64,000 nt of DNA, from positions 1,361,456 through 1,425,455 of the forward strand of contig NZ_SRIF01000002.1 in assembly GCF_004681185.1 (NCBI RefSeq). Direction: 5' to 3'. Both the position numbers and the translations under genes were made by a program. Shown piece by piece: positions 35,021-42,776 of this stretch (positions are counted from its first letter, which is position 1; the number at the start of each line of letters is the position of its first letter). Below the pieces are notes generated by a model, which searched no databases, was not told the DNA's origin, and saw nothing but the letters and a program-made list of their open reading frames with translations. The stretch comes from Haloarcula amylovorans. Lineage in GTDB: Archaea > Halobacteriota > Halobacteria > Halobacteriales > Haloarculaceae.

Positions 35021-36070
35021 TCAGCGCACGTCCTCGTAGGCCGCGACCAACTGCTCGCCGACTCGGTCGAGTCCGTGTTCGCGGGCCGTCTCTTTGGCGT
35101 TCTCGCCCAGTCGCTCCCGGAGGTCGGGATCGGCTTCGAGGCGTTCGAGGGCGGCTTCGAACTCGGCCTCATCCTCGCAGATGAGACAGTCGTGACCATC
35201 CTCGTAGTACTCCTGGAAGACGGGGATGTCAGAAAGGACGACGGCCTTCCCGCAGGCCATCGCCTCTAAGACGACGATGCCCTGGTTCTCGACTTTCGAG
35301 GGGAACAGGAACACGTCGCCCGCTCCATACGCCCCGCGAATGTCCTCGACCCAGCCCGTGAACGTCACGTTCTCGGGCGGGTTCGAGGCCCACCGTTTGA
35401 CCGTTTTCGACCCGTGCGGCCCGTCGTCGTAGGTCCCGAACCACGCGAAGTCGTAGTCCGTTCGCTGGGCCAGTTCACAGAACGTCGTCAGCCCCTTGCG
35501 CTCGAAGACGCTGCCGACGGCGAAGACGGTCATCCCCTCCAAACCGTAGCGCTCGCGGTACTCCTCGCGGAACGACTCGAATCCGGAGAGGGGTTCCGCG
35601 TCGACGCCATTGGTGATTGGGTGGATGGGAGCGTCGACAGGATACGATTCGAGGACGCCCTTCGTGTACTCGGAGGGGCAGAGGACGAGGTCCGCCTGTG
35701 AGTAGAACCGCTTGAGGTACTTCCCGAGCGCCGGAGCCACGAGGTTCGAGCCGCGGAAACTCCCCTCGAAGTCCTCTCGGGTGACGTGAGCGTGGAGGAC
35801 GAGCGGGATGTCGTTGCGGTTCGCGTGGCGGGCAACGGCAACCGACCCCGGCCCGATCATGTTGCAGTGAGCGACGTCGTATTCCTGAAAAATCGGGTCG
35901 TCGAAGGCGAGGGTTCCCCCGAGCGCCCACGCGGGGTGACCGTCGGCCCACGGCGTCGTGAGCACGTCGATGTCGGTGTCGGCGAGTGCCTGTCGCTGGT
36001 GGGCGACTGACGTGGCGATGCCCGACCGCTCCAGCTGGTCGGCGAGTTCGAGGTAGTTCAGGACGCGCAC
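35021..36070 (-). CDS. GT4-family glycosyltransferase (second copy type)
   Basis: The 349-residue GT-B glycosyltransferase starts at GTG 36070 (VRVLNYLELADQLERSG), because the frame upstream is Arg-rich shadow sequence. Motifs are ITNGVDAEPL, AVGSVFERKGL and the donor site FPSKVENQGIVVLEAMACGKAVV. It is only distantly similar to the GT4 gene downstream. The pair suggests a small glycolipid or glycoprotein pathway. It is divergent from rnp4, with 100 bp between the starts. Confidence 0.88.
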   Translation of the reverse strand: MRVLNYLELADQLERSGIATSVAHQRQALADTDIDVLTTPWADGHPAWALGGTLAFDDPIFQEYDVAHCNMIGPGSVAVARHANRNDIPLVLHAHVTREDFEGSFRGSNLVAPALGKYLKRFYSQADLVLCPSEYTKGVLESYPVDAPIHPITNGVDAEPLSGFESFREEYRERYGLEGMTVFAVGSVFERKGLTTFCELAQRTDYDFAWFGTYDDGPHGSKTVKRWASNPPENVTFTGWVEDIRGAYGAGDVFLFPSKVENQGIVVLEAMACGKAVVLSDIPVFQEYYEDGHDCLICEDEAEFEAALERLEADPDLRERLGENAKETAREHGLDRVGEQLVAAYEDVR

Positions 36071-36170
36071 GCCCGGCCTGACCGCCGCCGCGAGCAAAAC
36101 TGTACCGACTCCACCGTAGCGAACTTCGCGGTTCGGAAAGCGTTTCTGCACCCGGTCCCGACTACCGCCG

Positions 36171-36458
36171 ATGCCCGACGAGACAACCATCGCCCGGGAG
36201 CGCATCGATCGCCTCCACGCGATGGCCCGCGAGGCCGTCGGCGAGGGGCGCGAGGATCGCGCCCGCGAGTACGTCCGCACGGCGCGGCGCATCGCCGAAC
36301 GCCACCGCCTCCGCCTCCCGCGGGAGTTCGAACGGTCTATATGTCGCTCGTGCGATACGTTTCTCGTTCCGGGCCGAAACGCCCGCGTTCGAACCCAGTC
36401 CGGCCACGTCGTCGTCACCTGTTCCTGTGGTGAACACTCCCGATACCCGTACCGCTGA
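36171..36458 (+). CDS. rnp4: Ribonuclease P protein component 4 (Rpp21/Rpr2 type)
   Basis: The 95-residue zinc protein subunit of archaeal RNase P is needed for 5' processing of tRNAs. Basic helices (ARERIDRLHAMAREAVGEGR, EYVRTARRIAERHRLRLP) precede the zinc site formed by CRSC and CSCG around NARVRTQSGHVVVT. It is followed by a YhbY-type protein gene, a common archaeal neighbour pair. Confidence 0.93.
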   Translation: MPDETTIARERIDRLHAMAREAVGEGREDRAREYVRTARRIAERHRLRLPREFERSICRSCDTFLVPGRNARVRTQSGHVVVTCSCGEHSRYPYR

Positions 36459-36511
36459 GCGGTTTCCGTGACTGTTGGTTTTATGAGTCCCACGGACTTT
36501 ATCTCGGGCAT

Positions 36512-36760
36512 ATGACCGATACGTCGCGCAAACAGCGGATACACGATCTCGACGCAACGCTCCGCGTCGGGAAGAACGGTATCGAGTCCGTCGTCGACGA
36601 ACTAGATTCCCAACTCGAAGAGAACGAGTTCGTGAAGGTTCGATTCCTCCGGTCGGCCCGCGGTGGCACGAGTAGCGAGGAACTGGCCGAGAAACTCACC
36701 GAACACATCAATGCCGAGGTCGTGCAAGTCCGGGGCCATACGGCGGTGTTCGAGAAATGA
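36512..36760 (+). CDS. YhbY/CRM-domain RNA-binding protein
   Basis: The 82-residue protein has a complete CRM fold: RVGKNGIESVVDELDSQLEE, NEFVKVRFLR and VQVRGHTAVFEK. Bacterial YhbY binds pre-50S ribosomes, and the archaeal role is probably in ribosome or tRNA maturation. The ATG at 36512 follows a TTTATC-rich stretch. Its stop overlaps the MscS start (ATGA), so the two are coupled. Confidence 0.92.
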   Translation: MTDTSRKQRIHDLDATLRVGKNGIESVVDELDSQLEENEFVKVRFLRSARGGTSSEELAEKLTEHINAEVVQVRGHTAVFEK

Positions 36761-37641
36761 TGCAGGTCGCGCCAGTCGCCAACCTCCTCGAACAGTTCAT
36801 GCCGGAGGGGCTCGCGGGGACGCTGGCGCAAGCAATCGTCTTCATCGCCGTCTTCTTCGCGGTCTATCTGCTCGGGCGGGCGACTGTCGTCCCCATCATC
36901 GATCGGTCGTTACAGTCCCGTGATCTCGACAAACACGCGCGAAACCCGATAAAGAAACTCGCAAGTATCGCCATCGTCTTCGTCGCCATCGCGGTGGCGT
37001 TCGGATTCGCCCAGTACAGCGGCTTCCTGCAGTCGCTCGCGACTATCGCCGCCGCGGCGACGCTCGCGCTCGGTCTCGCCATGCAGGACACCATCTCCAA
37101 CTTCGTCGCTGGCGTCTTCATTTTCACCGACAAGCCGTTCCGCATCGGTGACTGGATCGAGTGGGACGACCACGCCGGCGTCGTTGAGGATATCAGCCTC
37201 CGGGTCTCTCGGGTTCGAACTTTCGATAACGAACTCCTGACGGTCCCCAACTCTCAGCTCACCGACGGCGTCATCAAGAACCCCGTGGCCAAGGACCAAC
37301 TCCGCCTGAAGTTCGTCTTCGGCATCGGCTACGACGACGACATCGACAAAGCGACCGACATCATCATCAAAGAGGCGCACAACCACGTCGGCATCTTAGA
37401 CGACCCCGCGCCCTCGGTTCGGCTCATCGAACTCGGCGACTCCTCCGTCGGCCTCCAGTCCCGAATCTGGATCGACAACCCCAGTCGAGCTGACTTCGTA
37501 AAAACCCGCGGCGAGTACGTCCAGTCCGTGAAAGAACGGTTCGACGAGGAGGGCATCGATATCCCCTACCCCAACCGCACCGTCGGCGGCGGGCTCGAAC
37601 TCGCCGGGATGGACGGCGTCCTCGAACCCGCAGACGACTGA
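36757..37641 (+). CDS. MscS-family mechanosensitive channel
   Basis: The 294-residue channel releases osmolytes on osmotic downshock. It has three N-terminal helices; the pore-lining helix is ATIAAAATLALGLAMQDTIS, followed by FVAGVFIFTDKPFRIGDWIE and a C-terminal beta/alpha-beta vestibule. The start overlaps the YhbY-type gene. Channel size is that of the short MscS class. Confidence 0.93.
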   Translation: MMQVAPVANLLEQFMPEGLAGTLAQAIVFIAVFFAVYLLGRATVVPIIDRSLQSRDLDKHARNPIKKLASIAIVFVAIAVAFGFAQYSGFLQSLATIAAAATLALGLAMQDTISNFVAGVFIFTDKPFRIGDWIEWDDHAGVVEDISLRVSRVRTFDNELLTVPNSQLTDGVIKNPVAKDQLRLKFVFGIGYDDDIDKATDIIIKEAHNHVGILDDPAPSVRLIELGDSSVGLQSRIWIDNPSRADFVKTRGEYVQSVKERFDEEGIDIPYPNRTVGGGLELAGMDGVLEPADD

Positions 37642-37727
37642 TAGAAACTGTTGTAGCGGTTTGCCGGGACGTGCGGAGCCACCCTACACAACTGACATAT
37701 ACGGCATCGGGAGAACGATGATATGCC

Positions 37728-38402
37728 ATGTCGATGCTTCACACAGAGTCGGTAGATAGACTGCTCTCGCTCGCGAGCCCTGACGAGGATCCCGTGGTCG
37801 AAGCGATGGAGCGACGTGCCCGACAGGAGGGCTTCCCGACCGTCGGTCACGAGGTGGGGTCGGCCCTTCGTTTGTTCGCTCGCCTCGCCAACGCGACGTC
37901 GGTGTTCGAGTTCGGGTCGGGCTTTGGTTACTCGGCGTACTGGCTCGCGCCCGCCGTCGGGAGCGAGGGGAGTATCGTCCTCACCGAAGTCGACGAAGAC
38001 GAACTCGAACTGGCGCGGGAGTACTTCGAACGCGGTGGCTACGAGGATCGGGCAGTCTTCGAACTCGGCGACGCACTCGATGTCGTTGGACGGTACGATG
38101 GACCGTTCGATATGGTACTTCTGGACCACGAGAACGGTCGATACGTCGATGCGTTCGAGGCGGTTCGCGAGAAAGTTCGGCTCGGTGGCCTCGTCGTCGC
38201 GGACAACGTCTTACACACCGCGGAGATGGACCCCGAGGAGTTAGAAATACGGCTGACGGACGACACCGCGAGGGTACCTGGTTCGCCCGCCGACGAACTC
38301 GGGACGTATCTCGAACACGTCCGGGCGGACCCCGATTTCGAGACGACCGTACTTCCCGTCGGCGAGGGGTTGTTCGCTACCGTCCGAGTCGCGGACCGCT
38401 GA
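37728..38402 (+). CDS. O-methyltransferase family protein
   Basis: The 224-residue class I SAM methyltransferase is of the catechol/caffeoyl-CoA type (methyltransferase family 3). The SAM loop is VFEFGSGFGYSAYWLA, the acidic residue after strand 2 is in TEVDEDELELA, and the metal-site region is MVLLDHENGRYVDAFE and VVADNVLH. The substrate is unknown. ATG 37728 is used; an ATG two codons later is equally possible. Confidence 0.88.
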   Translation: MSMLHTESVDRLLSLASPDEDPVVEAMERRARQEGFPTVGHEVGSALRLFARLANATSVFEFGSGFGYSAYWLAPAVGSEGSIVLTEVDEDELELAREYFERGGYEDRAVFELGDALDVVGRYDGPFDMVLLDHENGRYVDAFEAVREKVRLGGLVVADNVLHTAEMDPEELEIRLTDDTARVPGSPADELGTYLEHVRADPDFETTVLPVGEGLFATVRVADR

Positions 38403-38477
38403 ACGGTGCTCGTGGCCATTTCCACGCTGACCGTCGCCCGGCCGCGTTGTCGATATCTCGGGAGTTGATGGAGGGTA

Positions 38478-38669
38478 TCACTCGATGTCGCGTATGGCGG
38501 CCACATCTGATCCTTCGTGCTTGCAGAACATGAAGACGCTGAACGCCAGAATTGCGAAAAACCCTCCCGCGAGGATGACAGGGGCGAACTGCGTCGTCAG
38601 TGTGATTATCAGCGGGAGCGTTCCGACGGTGAACAACGAGGTAAAGACGGTCCAGTGAACAATCTCCAT
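38478..38669 (-). CDS. Small two-helix membrane protein
   Basis: A 63-residue protein from ATG 38669 (MEIVHWTVFTSLFTVGTLPL) with two hydrophobic helices and a short Cys/His tail (FCKHEGSDVAAIRDIE). The longer frame to 38765 is less plausible. No recognised family. Confidence 0.55.
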   Translation of the reverse strand: MEIVHWTVFTSLFTVGTLPLIITLTTQFAPVILAGGFFAILAFSVFMFCKHEGSDVAAIRDIE

Positions 38670-38936
38670 AGCTGACTCGCCGAGTGTAAGTAAAAAGACA
38701 CTAATGGCCAGTCTCTCTGTCTCGTAGCTCAGATAGTTACGTGGTGTTTCGCAGGCGGTACTCACTGCTCGGGACGGACGAAATTGCAGGTAATGACCGT
38801 GATAGTAGGGAAAGATAGCGAAAGCAGAGACAGACGCCGTTCGGACGTTCGACCGGATGTGCCGAGCAGAGCGCCGACTCTCGGATTCGAGGATACTGTA
38901 GGCACTCTGGGGGATTATATGTCGAATGAATGAGAT

Positions 38937-39240
38937 GGACCCCGGGTTTGCCCGGCGTTCGGACGTGGGTAATCCCGTTTGCCTTCTCCACCCCGCGACC
39001 CCACGAGCGACGGGTGTTCGATGGTCCGCTGCTCACTTCCGTGCCTGACGGGCTGCCATCGACTAACCACGTGGGCGCATCCCTGCAGATGCGACCACGT
39101 GGACCGCCGTCCCCGTGGGACGAGGCTTCTACGTTGGCTCACGGGGTCCACGTCCGTCTGACCGGACGCCCCCGGGTTTCGGTCCCCGCTAATGACCATA
39201 GCGCGGGCGTAGAGGGGGGCCAAGCCCCTCGACCTAGTCC
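38937..39240 (-). ncRNA. ffs: Signal recognition particle 7S RNA
   Basis: Read on the minus strand, the sequence has the SRP helix 8 hallmark GTCAGGCACGGAAGTGAGC followed by AGC, at about 39028-39049. It also has the archaeal 5' domain (CTAGGTCGAGGGGCTTGGCC) and the loop region GGTCATTAGCGGGGACCGAA. The 5' GGAC and 3' GTCC can close helix 1, which sets the ends to within a few bases. The length of about 304 nt is right for archaeal 7S RNA. It lies alone between two small membrane-protein genes. Confidence 0.92.
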
Positions 39241-39260
39241 ACACGGAAAATCTGCCGCCG

Positions 39261-39270
39261 CCACATAAGG
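39261..39270 (-). promoter_or_regulatory. TATA element of 7S RNA gene
   Basis: On the minus strand CCTTATGTGG is centred about 26 bp upstream of the inferred 7S RNA 5' end, the expected TATA spacing. A-rich bases follow before the start. Confidence 0.5.
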
Positions 39271-39308
39271 GCCTTTCGGAACATCGGGGGACTGCGCCCG
39301 GATTGCGG

Positions 39309-39722
39309 TCAGAAGAGTCGTAGCGCGCGGGCGAACCATGCCGCGCCGAGGGGGACCAGAAGGGCAACGGCGACGACCGCCCAGCGGTGGTGCTCGATGA
39401 GCGTCGATTCGGTCAGTCCGAGCACCAGACTCACGGGCACCGTCATCGCCCACAAGAGGGTGAGACCGACGATGAACAGCCCGAGAACGATAGCGGCTCC
39501 AGCGGCGACACTCGGGTCCGTCCGTCCTTCGCGACCGGCAGCGAAGACGATGATCGCGACGAGCGCGAAGACCGCAGGGATCACCGGAGAGAGGGCACCG
39601 GAGGCGTAGTACGCTCCGACGGCACTGGTCGTCTCGACGAGGAGGTACGGCACCGCGAGGGCGAGAAGATAGAGCACACAGCCGACGATACCGACGGTTG
39701 GCGCGGTCCGCAAGTCGTCCAT
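39309..39722 (-). CDS. Four-helix membrane protein (DUF7548-like)
   Basis: The 137-residue protein has four hydrophobic segments (about 10-30, 44-62, 72-96 and 112-132) and a short Arg/Asp-rich loop (AGREGRTDPS). Similar haloarchaeal membrane proteins have no known role. Start ATG 39722. Confidence 0.7.
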   Translation of the reverse strand: MDDLRTAPTVGIVGCVLYLLALAVPYLLVETTSAVGAYYASGALSPVIPAVFALVAIIVFAAGREGRTDPSVAAGAAIVLGLFIVGLTLLWAMTVPVSLVLGLTESTLIEHHRWAVVAVALLVPLGAAWFARALRLF

Positions 39723-39801
39723 AGCGATGGTCCGAACGGCGGCGTCTTAACGGCGACGTTCGAGCGAAACGACGAAATGGTTACTGATCATACTCCTGTG
39801 C

Positions 39802-40125
39802 ATGGGATTAGGTTCGACGGCGAAGAAATTGCAGAAAGTCGCCGACATCGCCGATGACCTCTATACGAAGGTCAACGAACTCAAAGCACAGTTGCAGGAC
39901 CTCCGCGGCACGGTCGAAGCGACCAACACCCGAGTCGACGAGATCGACGGACGATTAGACGAGCAGCGAGCGCTGCTCGAAGCGATCGCAGAGGAGCAAG
40001 GCGTCGACACCGACGCCGTCCTCACCGACGCGCTCATCGAGGACGCCGAAGGCTCGACGGCCAAGTCGGACGCGGCCACGGAGTCGGGAGAGACGGAGGC
40101 AGACGCGAAGTCGAGCGACGACTGA
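39802..40125 (+). CDS. Coiled-coil acidic protein (DUF5798-like)
   Basis: The 107-residue cytoplasmic protein starts MGLGSTAKKLQKVADIADDL. A heptad-rich helix (KVNELKAQLQDLRGTVEATN, RVDEIDGRLDEQRALLEAIA) is followed by an acidic, disordered tail. This is the DUF5798 pattern of haloarchaea. It is probably oligomeric; the function is unknown. Confidence 0.78.
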   Translation: MGLGSTAKKLQKVADIADDLYTKVNELKAQLQDLRGTVEATNTRVDEIDGRLDEQRALLEAIAEEQGVDTDAVLTDALIEDAEGSTAKSDAATESGETEADAKSSDD

Positions 40126-40209
40126 GACTGTTGTCACTGTGTCCCGATATTCGCCGATCCGTGACGGCGAATCACGGCATGAACTACGAGAGTACATATT
40201 ATCGGTCGC

Positions 40210-40842
40210 CTACAGGTCGATCGTTCGGTCCTCGAACGTCGTTCCGGACAGCGTCGCCGTCTCCGCGTCGACCGTTATCGTGCCGTCGAACAGTCGTGTG
40301 AGCGTATCGAGGGTCTCCTCGTCGTGAACCGTCGATTCGATGGTGTACAGTCCCAGCGCGTCGGCGTTCTCGACGCGCGACGTGAAGACGTGCATGAACT
40401 GAAACACGGTCTGGAGATTAGTGTACAGCAGCAACGTCGTGAGCGAATCGAGGAACACGCGCATCCGTTCGACCCGCCCCTCGACGTAGTACGACTGAAC
40501 GAACTCGGCGAATTTGACACCCAGTCCCGTCATGTCGTTTGGCGAGGACACGTACTTCGTGTAGTCGTCTGCCTCCACCGCGTGGCCTCTGTGCTGTGTG
40601 ACGGCATCGACGATCCCGATGGCGTTTGTCGCCATCTCGTCGAAGAGCGTGCCGTAGTCGGTTCGGATTCGCTCAGCGCTATCGCGGGTCGAGACGACGA
40701 CCGTCCCCTCAGTAGTCGCCGCTCCAGCGGCGAGGATCTCCATCGCTAACTGGCGTTTACCCGTCAGTGGCGGGCCGCGGAGGAGGAGATTCGTCCCGGG
40801 CTCGACCGACGTCTCCGTGAAACGGGGTCCAAGGTCGTACAT
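40210..40842 (-). CDS. RecA/KaiC-fold signalling ATPase-like protein (DUF7504 type)
   Basis: This 210-residue RecA-superfamily protein has a Walker A-like LLRGPPLTGKRQLAM, a strand-2 motif GTVVVSTRDSAER and a Walker B region MRVFLDSLTTLLLYTN. Such stand-alone KaiC-like proteins are frequent in haloarchaea and may work in signal transduction. ATG 40842 places the Walker A near residue 25. It is divergent from tRNA-Arg. Confidence 0.8.
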   Translation of the reverse strand: MYDLGPRFTETSVEPGTNLLLRGPPLTGKRQLAMEILAAGAATTEGTVVVSTRDSAERIRTDYGTLFDEMATNAIGIVDAVTQHRGHAVEADDYTKYVSSPNDMTGLGVKFAEFVQSYYVEGRVERMRVFLDSLTTLLLYTNLQTVFQFMHVFTSRVENADALGLYTIESTVHDEETLDTLTRLFDGTITVDAETATLSGTTFEDRTIDL

Positions 40843-41002
40843 TATAGTGACCGATGCTCGCTCGGCTCTCCATTGGCACGGCGGCGTCGTTTGTATCTCC
40901 CCGCATCGACATATATTCTTTTCCGTACCAATAGAAAGTTGGACAGGCACGCGCAAGATGGCTACCTGTTGCCCGATCGCGGTCGACGGAAACGAATCGG
41001 TT

Positions 41003-41012
41003 GGTTTAAACC
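41003..41012 (+). promoter_or_regulatory. TATA element of tRNA-Arg
   Basis: The palindrome GGTTTAAACC is centred about 31 bp before the tRNA-Arg 5' end. This suits a transcript starting a few bases upstream of the mature tRNA. Confidence 0.55.
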
Positions 41013-41038
41013 GGACTGGTGGATTATGTCTGAACACA

Positions 41039-41113
41039 GGGCGCTTAGCTCAGCCTGGACAGAGTGCTTGGCTTCGGACCAAACCGTCGGGGGTTCAAAT
41101 CCCTCAGCGCCCG
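41039..41113 (+). tRNA. tRNA-Arg (anticodon TCG)
   Basis: Acceptor GGGCGCT pairs with AGCGCCC; the D arm is GCTC...GAGT. The anticodon loop CTTCGGA between CTTGG and CCAA gives anticodon TCG, and the T arm is GGGGG TTCAAAT CCCTC. The outermost anticodon-stem pair is a C-A mismatch (41067/41083). Discriminator base G. No intron. Confidence 0.92.
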
Positions 41114-41194
41114 TGATTTCTGCGTGAACGACAGTAAGCACGGAGGAGCGTCAGCTGAGGAATTTGCAGCAGGGAGGAGCTTGCTCCGACCGTA

Positions 41195-41331
41195 GTTCAA
41201 ACCTCTCAGAATCCGTCTTCTACGCGACGACAGGACACGAGGAGTGAGAAGTGAACCAATGAGCATTTGAAGGAGCGAACCCCGTGCGCAGCGAGGGAAT
41301 CGCGTGGTTTCGAACCCTCGGTACCCGTCTT
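41195..41331 (+). repeat. Two decayed tRNA 3' tails downstream of tRNA-Arg
   Basis: GTTCAAACCTCTCAGAATCC at 41195-41214 and TTTCGAACCCTCGGTACCCG near 41308-41327 both resemble the T arm plus acceptor 3' strand of a tRNA. Each is followed by GTCTT. Between them lie purine-rich stretches (GGAGGAGC, GCAGCGAGGG). The stretch 41114-41511 otherwise holds no gene. Confidence 0.6.
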
Positions 41332-41453
41332 TTCGTAGGGGAGAAACTGTCCGGCAACGGCGAAACGAGCTACCGATCGAGCGCAGCGCCGAGGCGTTCC
41401 TTCGATGGATAAACGGACGTGCGGTCGTCGCCAGCATCCCTTTCGAGGGTGTT

Positions 41454-41468
41454 ATAGTATTGTACTAT
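41454..41468. promoter_or_regulatory. Inverted repeat ATAGTA-TTG-TACTAT upstream of thioredoxin
   Basis: Perfect 6-bp arms in an AT-rich stretch about 45 bp before the thioredoxin ATG. It overlaps or adjoins the likely TATA region (CACAAAATA at 41472-41480), so it could be an operator. Confidence 0.5.
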
Positions 41469-41511
41469 TATCACAAAATAGCTATGTGGCTAGAGTGCGA
41501 ACGTACGACCG

Positions 41512-41916
41512 ATGAGTGAAGAGGAGTCACTGGAAGACATCCGCAGAAAGAAGAGAGAAGAGTTGCGCGAACGGCAGACCGACAACGGGGCAGCGACGCC
41601 GGCAGAACCCGTCCACGTTGATGGAGCCGCCGAGCTAAATGACGCCATACAGCGGTACAACGTCGTCTTGGCCGACTTCTACGCCGACTGGTGTGGGCCC
41701 TGTCAGATGATAGAGCCGGTGGTCGCGGAACTGGCGAGCGACACCGACGCCGCCGTCGTGAAGGTCGACGTCGATGCCAACCAGCCGGTAGCGGCAGAGT
41801 ACGGTGTACAGGGCGTTCCGACGCTCGTCCTCTTCGCCGACGGCACTCAGGTCGACCGGTTCGTCGGGATGCAGGACCGATCCCGACTCCGGACGGCCAT
41901 CGAATCGCACTCCTAA
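41512..41916 (+). CDS. trxA: Thioredoxin with charged N-terminal extension
   Basis: A 134-residue disulfide reductase with active site WCGPC (Cys61/Cys64), the FYADW strand before it and the cis-Pro motif QGVPTLVLF. The first 35 or so residues (MSEEESLEDIRRKKREELRE) are a charged helix absent from classical thioredoxins. It might mediate interaction or salt stability. No thioredoxin reductase gene is near. Confidence 0.92.
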   Translation: MSEEESLEDIRRKKREELRERQTDNGAATPAEPVHVDGAAELNDAIQRYNVVLADFYADWCGPCQMIEPVVAELASDTDAAVVKVDVDANQPVAAEYGVQGVPTLVLFADGTQVDRFVGMQDRSRLRTAIESHS

Positions 41917-41975
41917 GCGATGCATCGCCGTCCTGTCTCCGATTCGGGTCGAAGGCAACCGAATGGAGCTCTCAA

Positions 41976-42438
41976 ATGACGACAGCCGACACGCCCGACG
42001 CATACACTCTCGCGAACCGAACCGACCTGACTGCGCTGGCGCTCGACTTGCTCGCCGTCGACACGTCGAACCCGCCCGCGACACCGGTGAGGTCGTCGAG
42101 CTACTCGAAGAGTGGCTCTCACCGCTGCCGGTCGACGTTTCTCGGTTCGAGGTCGACCCGGCGAAACCGAACCTTCTGGTCACGCTTCCGGGAACTGCCG
42201 ACCGGACGCGCCTGTTCAACGGCCGCCTCGATACGGTCCCCTTCGACGGCGACACGTGGTCACGAGACCCGCTCGGCGAGCGAGTCCACGACCGAACCTA
42301 CGGCCGGGAGCAACCGATATGAAGGGGGCGGTCGCGGCTATGCTATTCGCAGTACGGGCGTTCGTGGAAACCGGGACGGGGCCGCCGGTTGACCCCACGT
42401 TCGCGTTCGTGAGCGACGAAGAGGTTGCGGGGAGCTAA
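41976..42438 (+). pseudogene. Broken M20-family peptidase (ArgE/DapE type)
   Basis: Three frames must be joined. Frame 1 from ATG 41976 gives ALALDLLAVDTSNPPA. Frame 2 from about 42080 gives GEVVELLEEWLSPLPVDVSR, LFNGRLDTVPFDGDTWSRDP and LGERVHDRTYGR. Frame 3 from about 42306 gives GATDMKGAVAAMLFAVRAFV and FAFVSDEEVAGS, then stops. These are the N-terminal third of an M20 deacylase (metal motifs GxxDTVP and GRGATDMKG). Two frameshifts and loss of the C-terminal two thirds mean it cannot be functional. Confidence 0.85.
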
Positions 42439-42495
42439 CTGGCCCCGTTAGCCCCCTCCATTCCACCTATTCCCACAGTCTTGGAATTGACACAC

Positions 42496-42505
42496 AATAT
42501 TATAT
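42496..42505 (+). promoter_or_regulatory. TATA element of tusA operon
   Basis: AATATTATAT is centred about 27-33 bp before the two candidate starts (GTG 42528, ATG 42534), as for a leaderless haloarchaeal promoter. Confidence 0.55.
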
Positions 42506-42533
42506 CCTCCGGCGGCAAGTCTTACGTGTGACG

Positions 42534-42776
42534 ATGACCGATACCGACATTCAACCCGACGAAACCGTCGACGCTCGCGGGGCCGCCTGTCCGGGTCCGA
42601 TGATGGACCTGGTCGGCGCGATTCGGAGCGCGGACGAAGGGACGGTGGTGCGGTTGCTGAGTGACAACGACCAGTCTCTCACGGACGTTCCCGAGTGGGT
42701 CGAATCGACCGGAAACGAACTGCTGGCGGTCGAAGAGTTCGACGACCACGTGGCGTTCGACGTGGAGAAGGCATGA
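42534..42776 (+). CDS. TusA/SirA-family sulfur carrier protein
   Basis: The 80-residue TusA-fold protein carries sulfur as persulfide on Cys19 in the CPGP motif (ARGAACPGPMMDL). The rest is the compact two-layer fold (GTVVRLLSDNDQSLTDVPEW). It heads a three-gene operon with a sulfide:quinone-reductase-like flavoprotein and a DUF1641 protein; its stop overlaps the next start. The context points to sulfide or persulfide handling rather than tRNA thiolation. Confidence 0.9.
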   Translation: MTDTDIQPDETVDARGAACPGPMMDLVGAIRSADEGTVVRLLSDNDQSLTDVPEWVESTGNELLAVEEFDDHVAFDVEKA

